Positions 34,967-43,667 of a stretch of DNA of 64,000 nt are shown here, piece by piece (position 1 is the first letter of the stretch; every line of letters starts with the position of its first letter). The stretch is from Bin87 sp965262485. GTDB taxonomy: Bacteria; Chloroflexota; Dehalococcoidia; Lucifugimonadales; UBA3495. The DNA lies in NCBI GenBank assembly GCA_965262485.1, contig OZ253540.1, forward strand, positions 2,790,001 to 2,854,000, in the 5' to 3' direction. Position numbers and translations under genes: made by a program. The notes below the pieces were generated by a model. It worked only from the letters and a program-made list of their open reading frames with translations, had not been told where the DNA came from and ran no database searches.

Positions 34967-35945
34967 ACCCCCCTTCCGTGGTCCCTCCGACAGTCTCGCC
35001 CACCACTTCCCACCGCAGACCGGCGCTGCCGGTATCCCAGCGCAGCTGCAACGGCTCCGGCCGCGGTCCGTAGTTCCCTTTCACAAATTCCAGCTTCCAG
35101 ATTGCCGGACCGGCATCCGGGAACTTGCCGCTTTCTGACCGCAGCGTCCACAACGCCCGCGCAGCGCCCTGCCAGTCCGTGGAACCCGCGTAATTGACCC
35201 CTGCCGACTTCGGCGGATGCGCCAGCATCAGCACCGTGCAGTTGTTGGCCTGCCCCCAGGCGTCCCAGTGGGATACGAATGCTCTCACCAACCCCCGCGC
35301 GTTCTCGTCCGCGGCGTAGGCCGCCGCCAAGGGATCCACCACTAGCAAACGGGCGTCCTCCTGCTCACACAAACGCCGCAATCGCTCGCCGGTGACGGTG
35401 AGCTCCGCCATGGTGGATATGTGCCGGCCCGGCTCCGGCGCCCAGATGGGCCCTTCGCCCACCAGGTTGACGATGCGCAGCCCCTTCAGTCGCTCCGGCG
35501 TAACCCACGGAGCCGACTTGCCAGATATCTGGTGCAGCAGCCGGTAGAACTCCGCCGGCTCATCCTCCCACGAGGCGAAAACCACGTTGCCCCCGTCTGG
35601 TGGCACCGCATTCCCCAATGTCATGATGCCGTGGGGACTGGCGATCCACTGATGGTTTTCTCCCCCCGACGCCACGCCGGCGGCCAACTGCAGGGTCAGC
35701 CGGGACTTGCCCGCCCCGCCCTCACCCGTCAGCAGCGCCACACGACCGGCCGGCAACGATTCGTCAATCAGCCACTGCCTGGGCTGGGGCTGCGTGTGCC
35801 CCCAGGTCGCTACCCGCAACGGGTTGGCCGCCTCAATCGCCCTGGTCAACGTGTCCAGCGACCCACGCAGGTTGGTCTGCGCCATGGCCACCGCCTGCCG
35901 GAAGTTGGACGGTTCTCGCACCGCATCACGACTCAGAATCGCTAG

Positions 35946-36811
35946 GGGGTGTCGTCAAAAGAGTTTGCTCCAGATCATCACTGCCCGGAGCTGGCAGATG
36001 GCCAAATACGACGCCGTTCTCTTGGCATAGCGGGTCGCCACCCCGCGCCACTGCTTGAATTCCAGGAATCCGTTCTCCACCAGGTGCCGCAGCTTCTACA
36101 GCGCCCGGTCATAGTCCCGCTTTTCTCTCCGGTTGCTTTTGGGCGGTATCACCGGGTCCATTCCCAATTCCCGGACGGTGGCTATGATTTCATTGGTGTC
36201 ATAGGCTTTGTCAGCCAGCAGGCACTCCGCTTCTATGCCCTCAATCAGAGGCAAAGCCTGGGAGCAGTCGGCAACCGTACCCTCGGTCACCGCCCGCCTT
36301 ACCGGCATTCCGTGGGAATCCACCGCCAGGTGCAGCTTGCTGTTCAGCCCCCTTTTGTGCGGGCAATGGACTGATTTCCGCCCCGGGCGCCGGCGCTGTG
36401 GGGATGGGCCTTGATATAGCTGGCGTCTATCATCAGCCACTCGAAATCAGGGTCATCAATCACCGCCTCCAACAGTCCCGCCCACACGCCCCGGTCCCGC
36501 CAGCGGCAGAAGCGGCGGTGGGTGTTCTTCCAATCTCCGTAGTCCGGGGGCAAATCTCGCCAAGGAGCGCCGGTGCGCAGTATCCAGCACACGGCGTCGA
36601 TAAACCGCCGGTTGTCCCCGTGTCGTGGCACGGGGCAGGCTCTGGGCCGGTCGGCCCCTCTTGCCCTCTCCCCCGGGCAAATGCGGCCTCAACCGCTCCC
36701 AAACCTCATCGGTCATATCGTGGCGCCGGTGCGCTACCGTCATACCCCCACCTTCCACACTCTCCCCATTTCCAGCAATTTACCACCCTACCGCCATTTT
36801 GACGACACCCC
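35946..36811 (-). mobile_element. IS5-family insertion sequence in the helicase gene
   Basis: The ends carry identical 15-bp inverted repeats GGGGTGTCGTCAAAA, flanked by CTAG on both sides (35942-35945 and 36812-36815), a target duplication. Length 866 bp, usual for the IS427/IS1031-like groups. Confidence 0.9.
35955..36743 (-). pseudogene. IS5-family transposase, disrupted
   Basis: The N-terminal MTDEVWERLRPHLPG is followed by a palindromic insertion (36616-36641) that breaks the frame; the middle frame holds DAVCWILRTGAPWRDLPPDY and LMIDASYIKAH; the last frame holds SKLHLAVDSHGMPV and LADKAYDTNEI, then TAG at 36098-36096 where relatives have Tyr, then LRHLVENGFLEFKQWRG to the true end at 35955. 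At least two frame breaks and a nonsense codon make it inactive. Confidence 0.85.
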
Positions 36812-37003
36812 CTAGGGTACTGCCCGTCGATCTCACTTTCAAGATTTTCGCTCCGTCTTTCATTTGAATCCATGTTGTCCCAAGCCCGATGCCTCAGCCA
36901 CGGATGTGGTTGTCGTGAGGGAGGGGAGTTGCCCTAGGGTAGACTCCGCGCGCGCATTCTACTGACCGTGACCGGATGCCGCAACCACAGGGGGAGCCCA
37001 CCC

Positions 37004-37167
37004 CAGGGCTATCGCATATGAAATTACAGCCACGTCACTCCGGCGAAAGCCGAAGTCCGGAGCTTGTAATCTGCTGGATTTTCGCAGCGAAGCTACCAGC
37101 ATCGGTCACTAGATTCCCGCGAAAGCGGGAATGACGGTGGTTAATTGGTCCATATGCGATAGCCCTG
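37004..37167. mobile_element. MITE-like element with 17-bp inverted ends
   Basis: CAGGGCTATCGCATATG at 37004-37020 is exactly repeated in inverse at 37151-37167. The 164-bp interior has no frame and carries the CCCGCGAAAGCGGG palindrome found elsewhere in the window. Size and ends fit a non-autonomous transposable element; the source transposase is not in the window. The rest of 36864-37211 has no recognised gene. Confidence 0.65.
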
Positions 37168-37211
37168 CAGCCACGGATAGCATTCGGTGCGAAGCCGTTG
37201 CCGGGGAACCG

Positions 37212-38183
37212 CTAGTTGCGGAAATCGTTTTCGTATAGTTCGCGCAACCTGTCCAGGTGGTCAGGCGGAATGGGCGGCAGGTCCACGCAGCCGGCGATCT
37301 CTTCAGCTTCGGCCCGGTTTTTGACGCCCGGGACGGTGGTGTGGATATCCGGGTTCATAAGGCTGAAGACCATGGCGGCCTGCGACAGAGTCCTGATCGG
37401 GCCTTGCGCCAAAAACTCCAACTTGTGCGCGCTGGCCAGGTCCTTTTCCATCAGCGCGTCGTTGGGCCGCGGTGACCGGTCGAGGGCGTCGGTGAGAGCC
37501 CCGGCGGCGTGGGAGCGAATTCCGATGACGCCCATGTCCAGGCTCCTGGCCAGCGGGATGATCTGACCGTTGTCGAACAGGTTGGCGCCCGGCGGCGGCG
37601 GTTCCTGGGCGGTCCGGTTGAGGAGGTTGTAGTAGGCCAGAACGGTGTCGTACTCACCGCTGCCGAGAATACGCCTCATGGTGGGCACATGGTGGTCCAT
37701 TGCCGACAGCCCGATGAACCGGGTTTTGCCCGCTTGTTGGACGCCCCGGTAGGCTTCCAGCACCGGCCCCAACACGTCATTCCCCGACAGCGAATCCAGG
37801 ACCTCGCCGCGATGCTCGGTGAACCGATTGTGCACGTGCAGCACGTCCACCGCGTCGCGCCGCAACCGGCGGAGGCTGGCGTCGACCGAGCGGCGAACGG
37901 CGCCGTCCACATCGTCCATGTCGCCCGCCCGCAGCCGCACCTTGGTGGCAATTACCACCGGCTCCGCACGGCCTTCCAGCGCCTTGCCCAAGGCTTCTTC
38001 GGCCTTCCCGTCGCCGTAGGACGGGGCCACGTCGAAGAAAGTGACTCCCAGTTCCAGCGCCCGATGGACGGCGGCGATGGCTTCCTGCTCGTTGGTGGGG
38101 CCCCAAACCTGTCCGATGCCACCGCCGCCAAAGCCGGCTCTGGAAACGGTCAAACCGGTGCGGCCGAGTTGCGTGTATTCCAT
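37212..38183 (-). CDS. Aldo/keto reductase
   Basis: A 323-aa AKR with the full set of motifs: MEYTQLGRTGLTVSRAGFGG, GVTFFDVAPSYGDGKAEEALGKAL (catalytic Asp and Tyr), VVIATKVRL (Lys), VDVLHVHNR (His). It reduces or oxidises carbonyl groups with NAD(P)H. It starts three bases after a VOC gene on the same strand, suggesting joint metabolism of a small aldehyde or keto compound; substrate unknown. Confidence 0.92.
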   Translation of the reverse strand: MEYTQLGRTGLTVSRAGFGGGGIGQVWGPTNEQEAIAAVHRALELGVTFFDVAPSYGDGKAEEALGKALEGRAEPVVIATKVRLRAGDMDDVDGAVRRSVDASLRRLRRDAVDVLHVHNRFTEHRGEVLDSLSGNDVLGPVLEAYRGVQQAGKTRFIGLSAMDHHVPTMRRILGSGEYDTVLAYYNLLNRTAQEPPPPGANLFDNGQIIPLARSLDMGVIGIRSHAAGALTDALDRSPRPNDALMEKDLASAHKLEFLAQGPIRTLSQAAMVFSLMNPDIHTTVPGVKNRAEAEEIAGCVDLPPIPPDHLDRLRELYENDFRN

Positions 38184-38186
38184 CGG

Positions 38187-38594
38187 CTAACTGTGTTCTC
38201 CCTCGGCAAATTGGAAGTAAATGCCGTGAGAGCTGCTGGTCTCGATGCTGGCCGTCTTGTAGCCGAAAGGACTGAAGGATGGCGCGTCGCCGCGCATCTC
38301 GTTGCCCCCAGCCTTCAGATCATTGAAAAGCCGGTCGATGTCATCGACACCCCAGGCCACGTGCATGACTCCGGGCCCGGTGGCGCGCAGCTGGGCTGCC
38401 ATGGGTGTGTCGTCCCTCAGGGGCTGGAAGAAGTCGACCAGGGTATCTCCGATCTGGTAGAGGATCGACTTGAAGCCGCGCTCGGTGAATTCGTCGGCTC
38501 GGATGGGCGTGAGTGAAAAGTTGGATTCCAGGTACGCAGCCATGTCATCCACGTTTTCCACAACGTATGTTACGTGATGCACTTTGTTTAGCAC
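38187..38594 (-). CDS. VOC (glyoxalase/bleomycin-resistance fold) protein
   Basis: A 135-aa single-chain VOC protein: LNKVHHVTYVVENVDDMAAY, IGDTLVDFFQP and the second module GVMHVAWGVDDIDRLF ... IYFQFAEGE, with His and Glu residues for a metal site. GTG at 38594 is six bases after GGAGG; longer upstream starts read non-coding DNA. Related to methylmalonyl-CoA epimerase and lactoylglutathione lyase types. Cotranscribed with the aldo/keto reductase. Confidence 0.88.
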   Translation of the reverse strand: MLNKVHHVTYVVENVDDMAAYLESNFSLTPIRADEFTERGFKSILYQIGDTLVDFFQPLRDDTPMAAQLRATGPGVMHVAWGVDDIDRLFNDLKAGGNEMRGDAPSFSPFGYKTASIETSSSHGIYFQFAEGEHS

Positions 38595-38672
38595 GATGTT
38601 CCTCCACGCTGTTAGACTTGGTGAGAGCCTAGTGGTTTTGGCACAAGTATTCAACCCTATAGAGGAACTCGC

Positions 38673-39686
38673 ATGAGCGACCACCTGACCTACGAATTGG
38701 GAGACATCGACCTTCAGTGCGGACTGCGGTTGCGGGGCGCCCGGCTGGCTTACCAGACCTATGGGGAGCTGAACGCGCGCAAGGACAACGCCATCGTGTT
38801 CCCCACCTTCTTTGGTTCCCAACACCCGGCCAACGAGCCGATGATAGGGCCGGGGATGGCTCTGGACCCGTCGCACTACTTCATTGTAGTACCCAACCTG
38901 TTCGGCAACGGCCTGTCATCGTCGCCCAGCAATACGTCAACTCCTTACGACCGGGCCAGGTTCCCCAGAATCACCTACTACGACAACATCAAATGCCAGC
39001 GCCGCCTGTTGACCGAGCAGTTCGGCGTAGAGCGCATCGCCCTGGTTTGCGGGTTCTCCATGGGCGCGCAACAGACATTCCATTGGGGAGCAATGTTTCC
39101 CGATATGGTGGAGAGGATCGCCCCCTGGTGCGGGTCGGCGCGTACTTCCCGGCACAACTTTGTTTTCCTGGAAGGAGTCAAAGCCGCGCTGTGCGCCGAC
39201 GATGCCTGGAACGACGGCTGGTACGACACGCCGCCGCGGAAGGGATTGCGGGCGATGGCGCGCGTGTATGCGGGCTGGGCCCCGTCACAGGCGTTTTACC
39301 GCGAAAAGGTGTTCCTGGATTTGGGATTCTCGTCCCTGGAGGACTACCTGATAACCGCCTGGGAAGGACGGTATCTGCAGCAGGACGCCAACGACATCCT
39401 GGCGATGGTGGCGACGTGGCAGGCCGGGGACATCAGCGACAACCCCATTTACCGGGGCGACTTCGAGAAGGCTTTGGGGTCGATAAAGGCGCGGGCATTC
39501 GTCATGCCGTCCCAGACCGATCAGTATTTTCCGCCGGAAGACAACCGGATTGAGGTCGCCCTGATGCCCAACGCCGAGTTGCGCACCATCCCGACGATCT
39601 GGGGGCACACCGGCGGGGGACCGGGGCGCAATCCCGCCGACACCGCTTTCATCGACAGCCAGCTGCGGGAACTTCTAGCGAGTTGA
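38673..39686 (+). CDS. MetX-like alpha/beta hydrolase (acyltransferase family)
   Basis: A 337-aa protein of the homoserine O-acetyltransferase-like group: ARLAYQTYGELNARKDNAIV, the nucleophile elbow GFSMGAQQT, PSQTDQYFPPEDN (acid) and IWGHTGGGPG (His). Whether it makes O-acetyl-homoserine is uncertain, since many such homologues are plain hydrolases. It is divergent from the VOC gene across an 80-bp gap that must hold both promoters. Confidence 0.85.
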   Translation: MSDHLTYELGDIDLQCGLRLRGARLAYQTYGELNARKDNAIVFPTFFGSQHPANEPMIGPGMALDPSHYFIVVPNLFGNGLSSSPSNTSTPYDRARFPRITYYDNIKCQRRLLTEQFGVERIALVCGFSMGAQQTFHWGAMFPDMVERIAPWCGSARTSRHNFVFLEGVKAALCADDAWNDGWYDTPPRKGLRAMARVYAGWAPSQAFYREKVFLDLGFSSLEDYLITAWEGRYLQQDANDILAMVATWQAGDISDNPIYRGDFEKALGSIKARAFVMPSQTDQYFPPEDNRIEVALMPNAELRTIPTIWGHTGGGPGRNPADTAFIDSQLRELLAS

Positions 39687-39715
39687 TCCGGTTACTGGCG
39701 AAGTGAGCATCAGCA

Positions 39716-40492
39716 TTGGATAAGCCGGATGAGTGGTGGGTGGACTTCTTCTCCGGATTGTGCCTGGACTTTGTCCGGTCGTCGCGGAGCGAGGAGCAGA
39801 CACGGGCTGAGATGGGATTCATCCAGGCCGCGCTGGGGTTGCCGGTGGGTTCGAGAGTGTTGGACGTACCTTGCGGCGGGGGCCGTCTGTCCCTGGAGTT
39901 GGCTTCCTGGGGTTACCGGGTCGCGGGCGTTGAGCGGAGCCCTGAGTTGCTGGGAACCGCCGCGCAGTCTGCCGCTGCGCGCGGCCTGACGGTGCAGTGG
40001 GAGCAGAGGGACATGAGGGACCTGCCGTGGGACGCGGAGTTCGACGGAGCTATCTGCTTTTGGAGCAGCTTTGGATATTTCGATGACGAGGGAAACGCCG
40101 AATTCCTGGCATCGGTTTCGCGGTCACTGAAGCCGGGCGCGCGTTTTATTCTCGACACACCGCTGTTTGAAACACGTCTGTCGGAAATGCTGGACGAACC
40201 GCGGGTCTGGCAAGAGGTTGGTGACCTGTTGGCGCTGGAAGAACGTGGGTTCGACCACAAAACCAGCCGGGTCGAGTCGGCCTGGACGTTCATCCGGGAT
40301 GGCAAGAAGGAAATCAGCGAGTTATCAATGCGGCTCTATACATACCGGGAGCTTGCCGCGATGCTTGGACAGGCAGGCTTCGGGGATTTCCAGGCGTACG
40401 GCAGTCTGGATCTGGAATCCTTTGAACCCGGAGACCGCTGGCTTTACCTGGTTGCGACGAAGGTGGGGAACCCGGGGCCGCCTCGATATTAG
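39716..40492 (+). CDS. Class I SAM-dependent methyltransferase
   Basis: A 258-aa protein with motif I VLDVPCGGGRLSLELA, motif II-like VAGVERSPEL, GAICFWSSFGYF and the post-core strand KPGARFILDTP. TTG at 39716 is the most likely start because no ATG precedes motif I at a suitable distance. It follows the MetX-like gene by 29 bases. The methyl acceptor is unknown. Confidence 0.85.
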   Translation: MDKPDEWWVDFFSGLCLDFVRSSRSEEQTRAEMGFIQAALGLPVGSRVLDVPCGGGRLSLELASWGYRVAGVERSPELLGTAAQSAAARGLTVQWEQRDMRDLPWDAEFDGAICFWSSFGYFDDEGNAEFLASVSRSLKPGARFILDTPLFETRLSEMLDEPRVWQEVGDLLALEERGFDHKTSRVESAWTFIRDGKKEISELSMRLYTYRELAAMLGQAGFGDFQAYGSLDLESFEPGDRWLYLVATKVGNPGPPRY

Positions 40493-40541
40493 GTGGAGCG
40501 GGCCGTAAGCGAATTGCCCGCGGGGCGGGGTGTTGGGGCTT

Positions 40542-40684
40542 GTCATTGCGACCCCGTACTTGATACGGGGGTGGCAATCTCGATGAGGTTGAACACACGT
40601 CGGCAAACGACCGCTGCCACGGCGACGGGATTGCCACGTGGTTCGACAGGCTCACCATGAGCGGCTGCGCCCCTCGCAATGACA
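40542..40684. repeat. REP family copy 1
   Basis: Imperfect palindrome from GTCATTGCGA to TCGCAATGACA with TGGCAATCTCG and GATTGCCAC inside. One side carries the hairpin CCCCGTACTTGATACGGGG (40552-40570). Confidence 0.85.
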
Positions 40685-40697
40685 GATTAAAGCTGCG

Positions 40698-41909
40698 CTA
40701 ACCACTGGCAGACGTGGCGCTATTTTGGTTCCGCAAGGGGATGACCATAACGATGACTGCGGTGATGAGGGTCAGGATGCCCGCATAGTAAAACACGGCG
40801 CCGTAGCCTCCCCAATGCTCGATAATCGCGGAGGCCAGGAAGGGCGAGCCGATGCCAATTACGCCGTTGATGCCAAAAAGCAGCCCGATGGCCGTGGCCT
40901 CAGTACCCTGTCCCACATAGTCCAGGACCGAAGCCTGAATGATCTGGTGCAGAGCGAAGCTGAAGAGGCCCAGGCCGGCCAATATGGGTATCAGCAGCAG
41001 GCTGTCGCCCACACCAACCACCGTCATGGACAGCAAACCGGCGATGATAAACCCGGGCACCAGCACCACCTTCCGCCCCCATTTGTCGGACAACCAGCCC
41101 AAAATCGGCGCCGACACTATACCCATGCCGGTGAGCAAAGCGTAATAAACGCCCGCTTCCAGGGCGCTCATTTCCAGGTCATTCCGCAGGTAGAAAGGAG
41201 TCCAATTGAACAGGGCGCTGAGTCCTATTCCCCGTAGCAACGCTGCCGAAATCAGGGCCATGACGATGGGGTTCTTCAGCAGCGAAAGTGCGCTGCCGAA
41301 CTGCCCGGAAAGGCTGCTGCCTGTCCCGGAGGCGGTCTCCCTGCCCAGCCCGCGCAGCGACCACCACACGAACACGGCCATCAGCAATGCCAGTCCGCCG
41401 TAGATGAAATACACGTCCCGCCAGATGAGGAACCCGGTAGCCAACAGCGCACCCGCCAGCACCGGCCCGCTGACGTTTCCGATGTTGGAACCGAATCCGT
41501 GCATGGATATGGCGAAACCCCGACGTTCCGGGAATCGTTGGGAGATGGCCGCCGCCGCCGGTAGATGCCATAAGGATCCCGGGATGGACAGAAACAGGAC
41601 AACTACGACCAGCAGCGCAAAGGTTGGAGCAACGCCAATCGCGGCGAAGGTGACGGCATGGACCAACATGCATGCCGTCAGGATTAGTCCCCAGTAGGAT
41701 TTCAGGTGGTCGATTATCGGGCCGCCGCCAAGGCTGGTTGCGCTGGAGCCGCCCTGTTTGACCGAGAGGAGGAGGGCGGTGCGAAAGCTGCCCAAACCCA
41801 ACGCCGCCGCTATCTCAGTTAACAGCAGGGGGAAACCCTGGTCAAACATGTGGGACAGACCGTGGCCCACCGAGAGGCTGGACAGGACGAATATCCGGTT
41901 ATTCTTCAT
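40698..41909 (-). CDS. MFS transporter
   Basis: A 403-aa protein with about twelve hydrophobic segments and the MFS loop motif G-x-L-S-D-K-W-G-R-K (GWLSDKWGRKVVL) between helices, plus RGFAISMHGFGSNIGNVSGP. I start it at MKNNRIFVLSSLSVGHG (41909); the 41 residues before it are Pro-rich and non-membrane. Substrate unknown; the neighbourhood suggests an organic acid or small metabolite. Confidence 0.9.
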   Translation of the reverse strand: MKNNRIFVLSSLSVGHGLSHMFDQGFPLLLTEIAAALGLGSFRTALLLSVKQGGSSATSLGGGPIIDHLKSYWGLILTACMLVHAVTFAAIGVAPTFALLVVVVLFLSIPGSLWHLPAAAAISQRFPERRGFAISMHGFGSNIGNVSGPVLAGALLATGFLIWRDVYFIYGGLALLMAVFVWWSLRGLGRETASGTGSSLSGQFGSALSLLKNPIVMALISAALLRGIGLSALFNWTPFYLRNDLEMSALEAGVYYALLTGMGIVSAPILGWLSDKWGRKVVLVPGFIIAGLLSMTVVGVGDSLLLIPILAGLGLFSFALHQIIQASVLDYVGQGTEATAIGLLFGINGVIGIGSPFLASAIIEHWGGYGAVFYYAGILTLITAVIVMVIPLRNQNSATSASG

Positions 41910-42053
41910 GCCGGAGGCTTCGGGCGAGACCGGAGTGGATACTTGCAACGGGACTCCTAAAAGCGGGGGAGGTGGTGGGCCGATTGTAACGGCGTGGCGG
42001 AGTACGGGCAAGGGTGGGCCGGCGGGCTTCATCTACGTGTGTTCAGCCTCATT

Positions 42054-42152
42054 GTCATTGCGAGCGCAGCGCGGCAATCTCGATGAGGTAGTGCAATGAC
42101 GGCAGGCTGAGGCATCGGGATTGCCACGTCGCTGGCGCTCCTCGCAATGACA
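42054..42152. repeat. REP family copy 2
   Basis: GTCATTGCGAGCGCAGC to CTCGCAATGACA, an imperfect palindrome with the CGGCAATCTCG core. Confidence 0.8.
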
Positions 42153-42249
42153 GGGGGTACTTTGACAGGCTCAGGATGAACGGAAGATCCTCGCAATTAC
42201 AGCAGGCCAGTTTGGATTGACAAAGCGGGTGCGCGTGGGACTCGTGGCT

Positions 42250-43260
42250 TCAGTCAACGATCACCGGCAAACCAAGTTCCATTGATTCGTACATTTTGAG
42301 TACCAGGGAGAGATCGGCAATCCCTTCCCTTCCGGTCATGGCAGGTTCCCTGGCCTCCAGGATGCTTTGGTGGAACTCCCGGACCATGGGAACCAGTCCA
42401 CGGGAGTCGTTCTCCAACTCTACTATTGTTTCGGATTTTCCATCGACAATCCTCAGCCACGGCTTTCCGATCTCGAAATACAAGCTGCCGGTTGTGCCTG
42501 AAATCGAGACCCAGGAGTGTGGTTCAGCGGGCGCTATGGTCCAGGAGTGGTTGATGATTCCTACGACGCCGTCTTCCGTCCTGGTCATCACGACGACTCC
42601 ATCCTCAGCCTCCAGGCCCGGTTGGCCGGGCAGGACTTTCTGGGCGTAGACCTGGTTGGGCCGTCCGGACCAGAACGCCAGTCCATTAACTTTGTGAATC
42701 CCTCCGTCGATGAGCACGCCGCCGCCATTCAGATGCGCCCGGTTGCGCCACCCCGAGGGTTGGAACGGGTATTGCTCCTGCAACTGAATCAACCTGAGTT
42801 GCCCGAGACGGCCCTGCTCAATCAATTCCCCGGCTTTCTGCACCGCCGGCAGGAAACGGTAGTTCTCTGCCACCATCAGGTTAATGCCGGATGACCCAGC
42901 CAGTTGGACGATTGCTTCGGCGTCGGCAAGGGCGCCGGCGATGGGTTTTTCAACCAGAGCGTGCTTACCCCAGCGGGCGGCCAGCGAGACGTGTTCCAAA
43001 TGCAGATGATGCGGAGTGCAAATGTACAGGGCGTCCACCCTGGGATCGGCGGCAGCGGCGGCGTACGTACCGAAAGCGTCGAGTCCACCGAAACGGCCCG
43101 CATATTCCCGGGCCCTGGCCAGGTCGCGGCTGGCGAAGTAGAGGTCAATCTCACCACGTATACCGGCGATAGACTCTGCAAAAACCTTTGCAAAGGAACC
43201 ACAACCCAGGACGCACAAACCAAAACTCAATGGGCCTCCACCGTTGACAGATTTCAGCAA
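42250..43260 (-). CDS. Gfo/Idh/MocA-family oxidoreductase
   Basis: A 336-aa NAD(P)-dependent oxidoreductase. The Rossmann fold starts at LCVLGCGSFAKVFAESI; DALYICTPHHLHLEHV and KHALVEKPIAGAL carry the conserved EKP lysine; the C-terminal domain contains NGGGVLIDGGIHKVNGLAFW with the Asp/His pair of the active site. It would oxidise a sugar or cyclitol-like alcohol. No operon partner on this strand. Confidence 0.9.
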   Translation of the reverse strand: MLKSVNGGGPLSFGLCVLGCGSFAKVFAESIAGIRGEIDLYFASRDLARAREYAGRFGGLDAFGTYAAAAADPRVDALYICTPHHLHLEHVSLAARWGKHALVEKPIAGALADAEAIVQLAGSSGINLMVAENYRFLPAVQKAGELIEQGRLGQLRLIQLQEQYPFQPSGWRNRAHLNGGGVLIDGGIHKVNGLAFWSGRPNQVYAQKVLPGQPGLEAEDGVVVMTRTEDGVVGIINHSWTIAPAEPHSWVSISGTTGSLYFEIGKPWLRIVDGKSETIVELENDSRGLVPMVREFHQSILEAREPAMTGREGIADLSLVLKMYESMELGLPVIVD

Positions 43261-43392
43261 ATCCGGGACTTATCCCGGCTGCAGTGTGGTCAGGTTAACT
43301 CGATAACCGGCGGAAATCCAGTAACCGGGCATACCGAGTTGTTTGGTCGCTGGCCAGGGCAAACGCATTCTAACTTTGGGGGACCTCATATA

Positions 43393-43489
43393 CCGTCATT
43401 CCCGCGAAAGCGGGAATCCATGCAGATTGCTTCCATACAGTTGACCTACAACCAAACGACCTGGATTCCCGCTTTCGCGGGAATGACGG
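43393..43489. repeat. Pair of inverted CCCGCGAAAGCGGG palindromes
   Basis: Two copies of CATTCCCGCGAAAGCGGGAA-type palindrome in inverse orientation enclose about 50 bp, a BIME-like arrangement, in the 407-bp gap before the cupin gene. No gene is recognised in the rest of the gap. Confidence 0.8.
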
Positions 43490-43667
43490 ACGCTTGCAAA
43501 GCCGATTTAAATTAGAATGCGTTTGCCCTGGGTCGCCGGCTCCGCAGAATGACATCTGGTGGGATTAAGACTAAAATCCAGGCAAAACGATCCAACGGGA
43601 CTCTCAGCAGTAGCCGCGACCCTAACCTTGCAATGTGATGCTCAATGTCTATCGAGGAGGTAGCCCC

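Larger units (their letters stand above)
34950..36863 (-). pseudogene. RepA-like replicative helicase split by an IS5-type element
   Basis: The main part (34950-35945) is a RecA-fold ATPase: LLTGEGGAGKSRLTLQLAAG (Walker A), VVFASWEDEPAEFYRLL, LLVVDPLAAAYAADENARG (Walker B) and TVLMLAHPPKSA, as in RSF1010 RepA-type plasmid helicases. Upstream the frame is open right up to the IS end. On the other side of the IS, ATG at 36863 gives sixteen codons (MKDGAKILKVRSTGST) that join the same frame once the IS and one CTAG are removed. A GTG at 35921 could still express the larger part. Confidence 0.8.
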
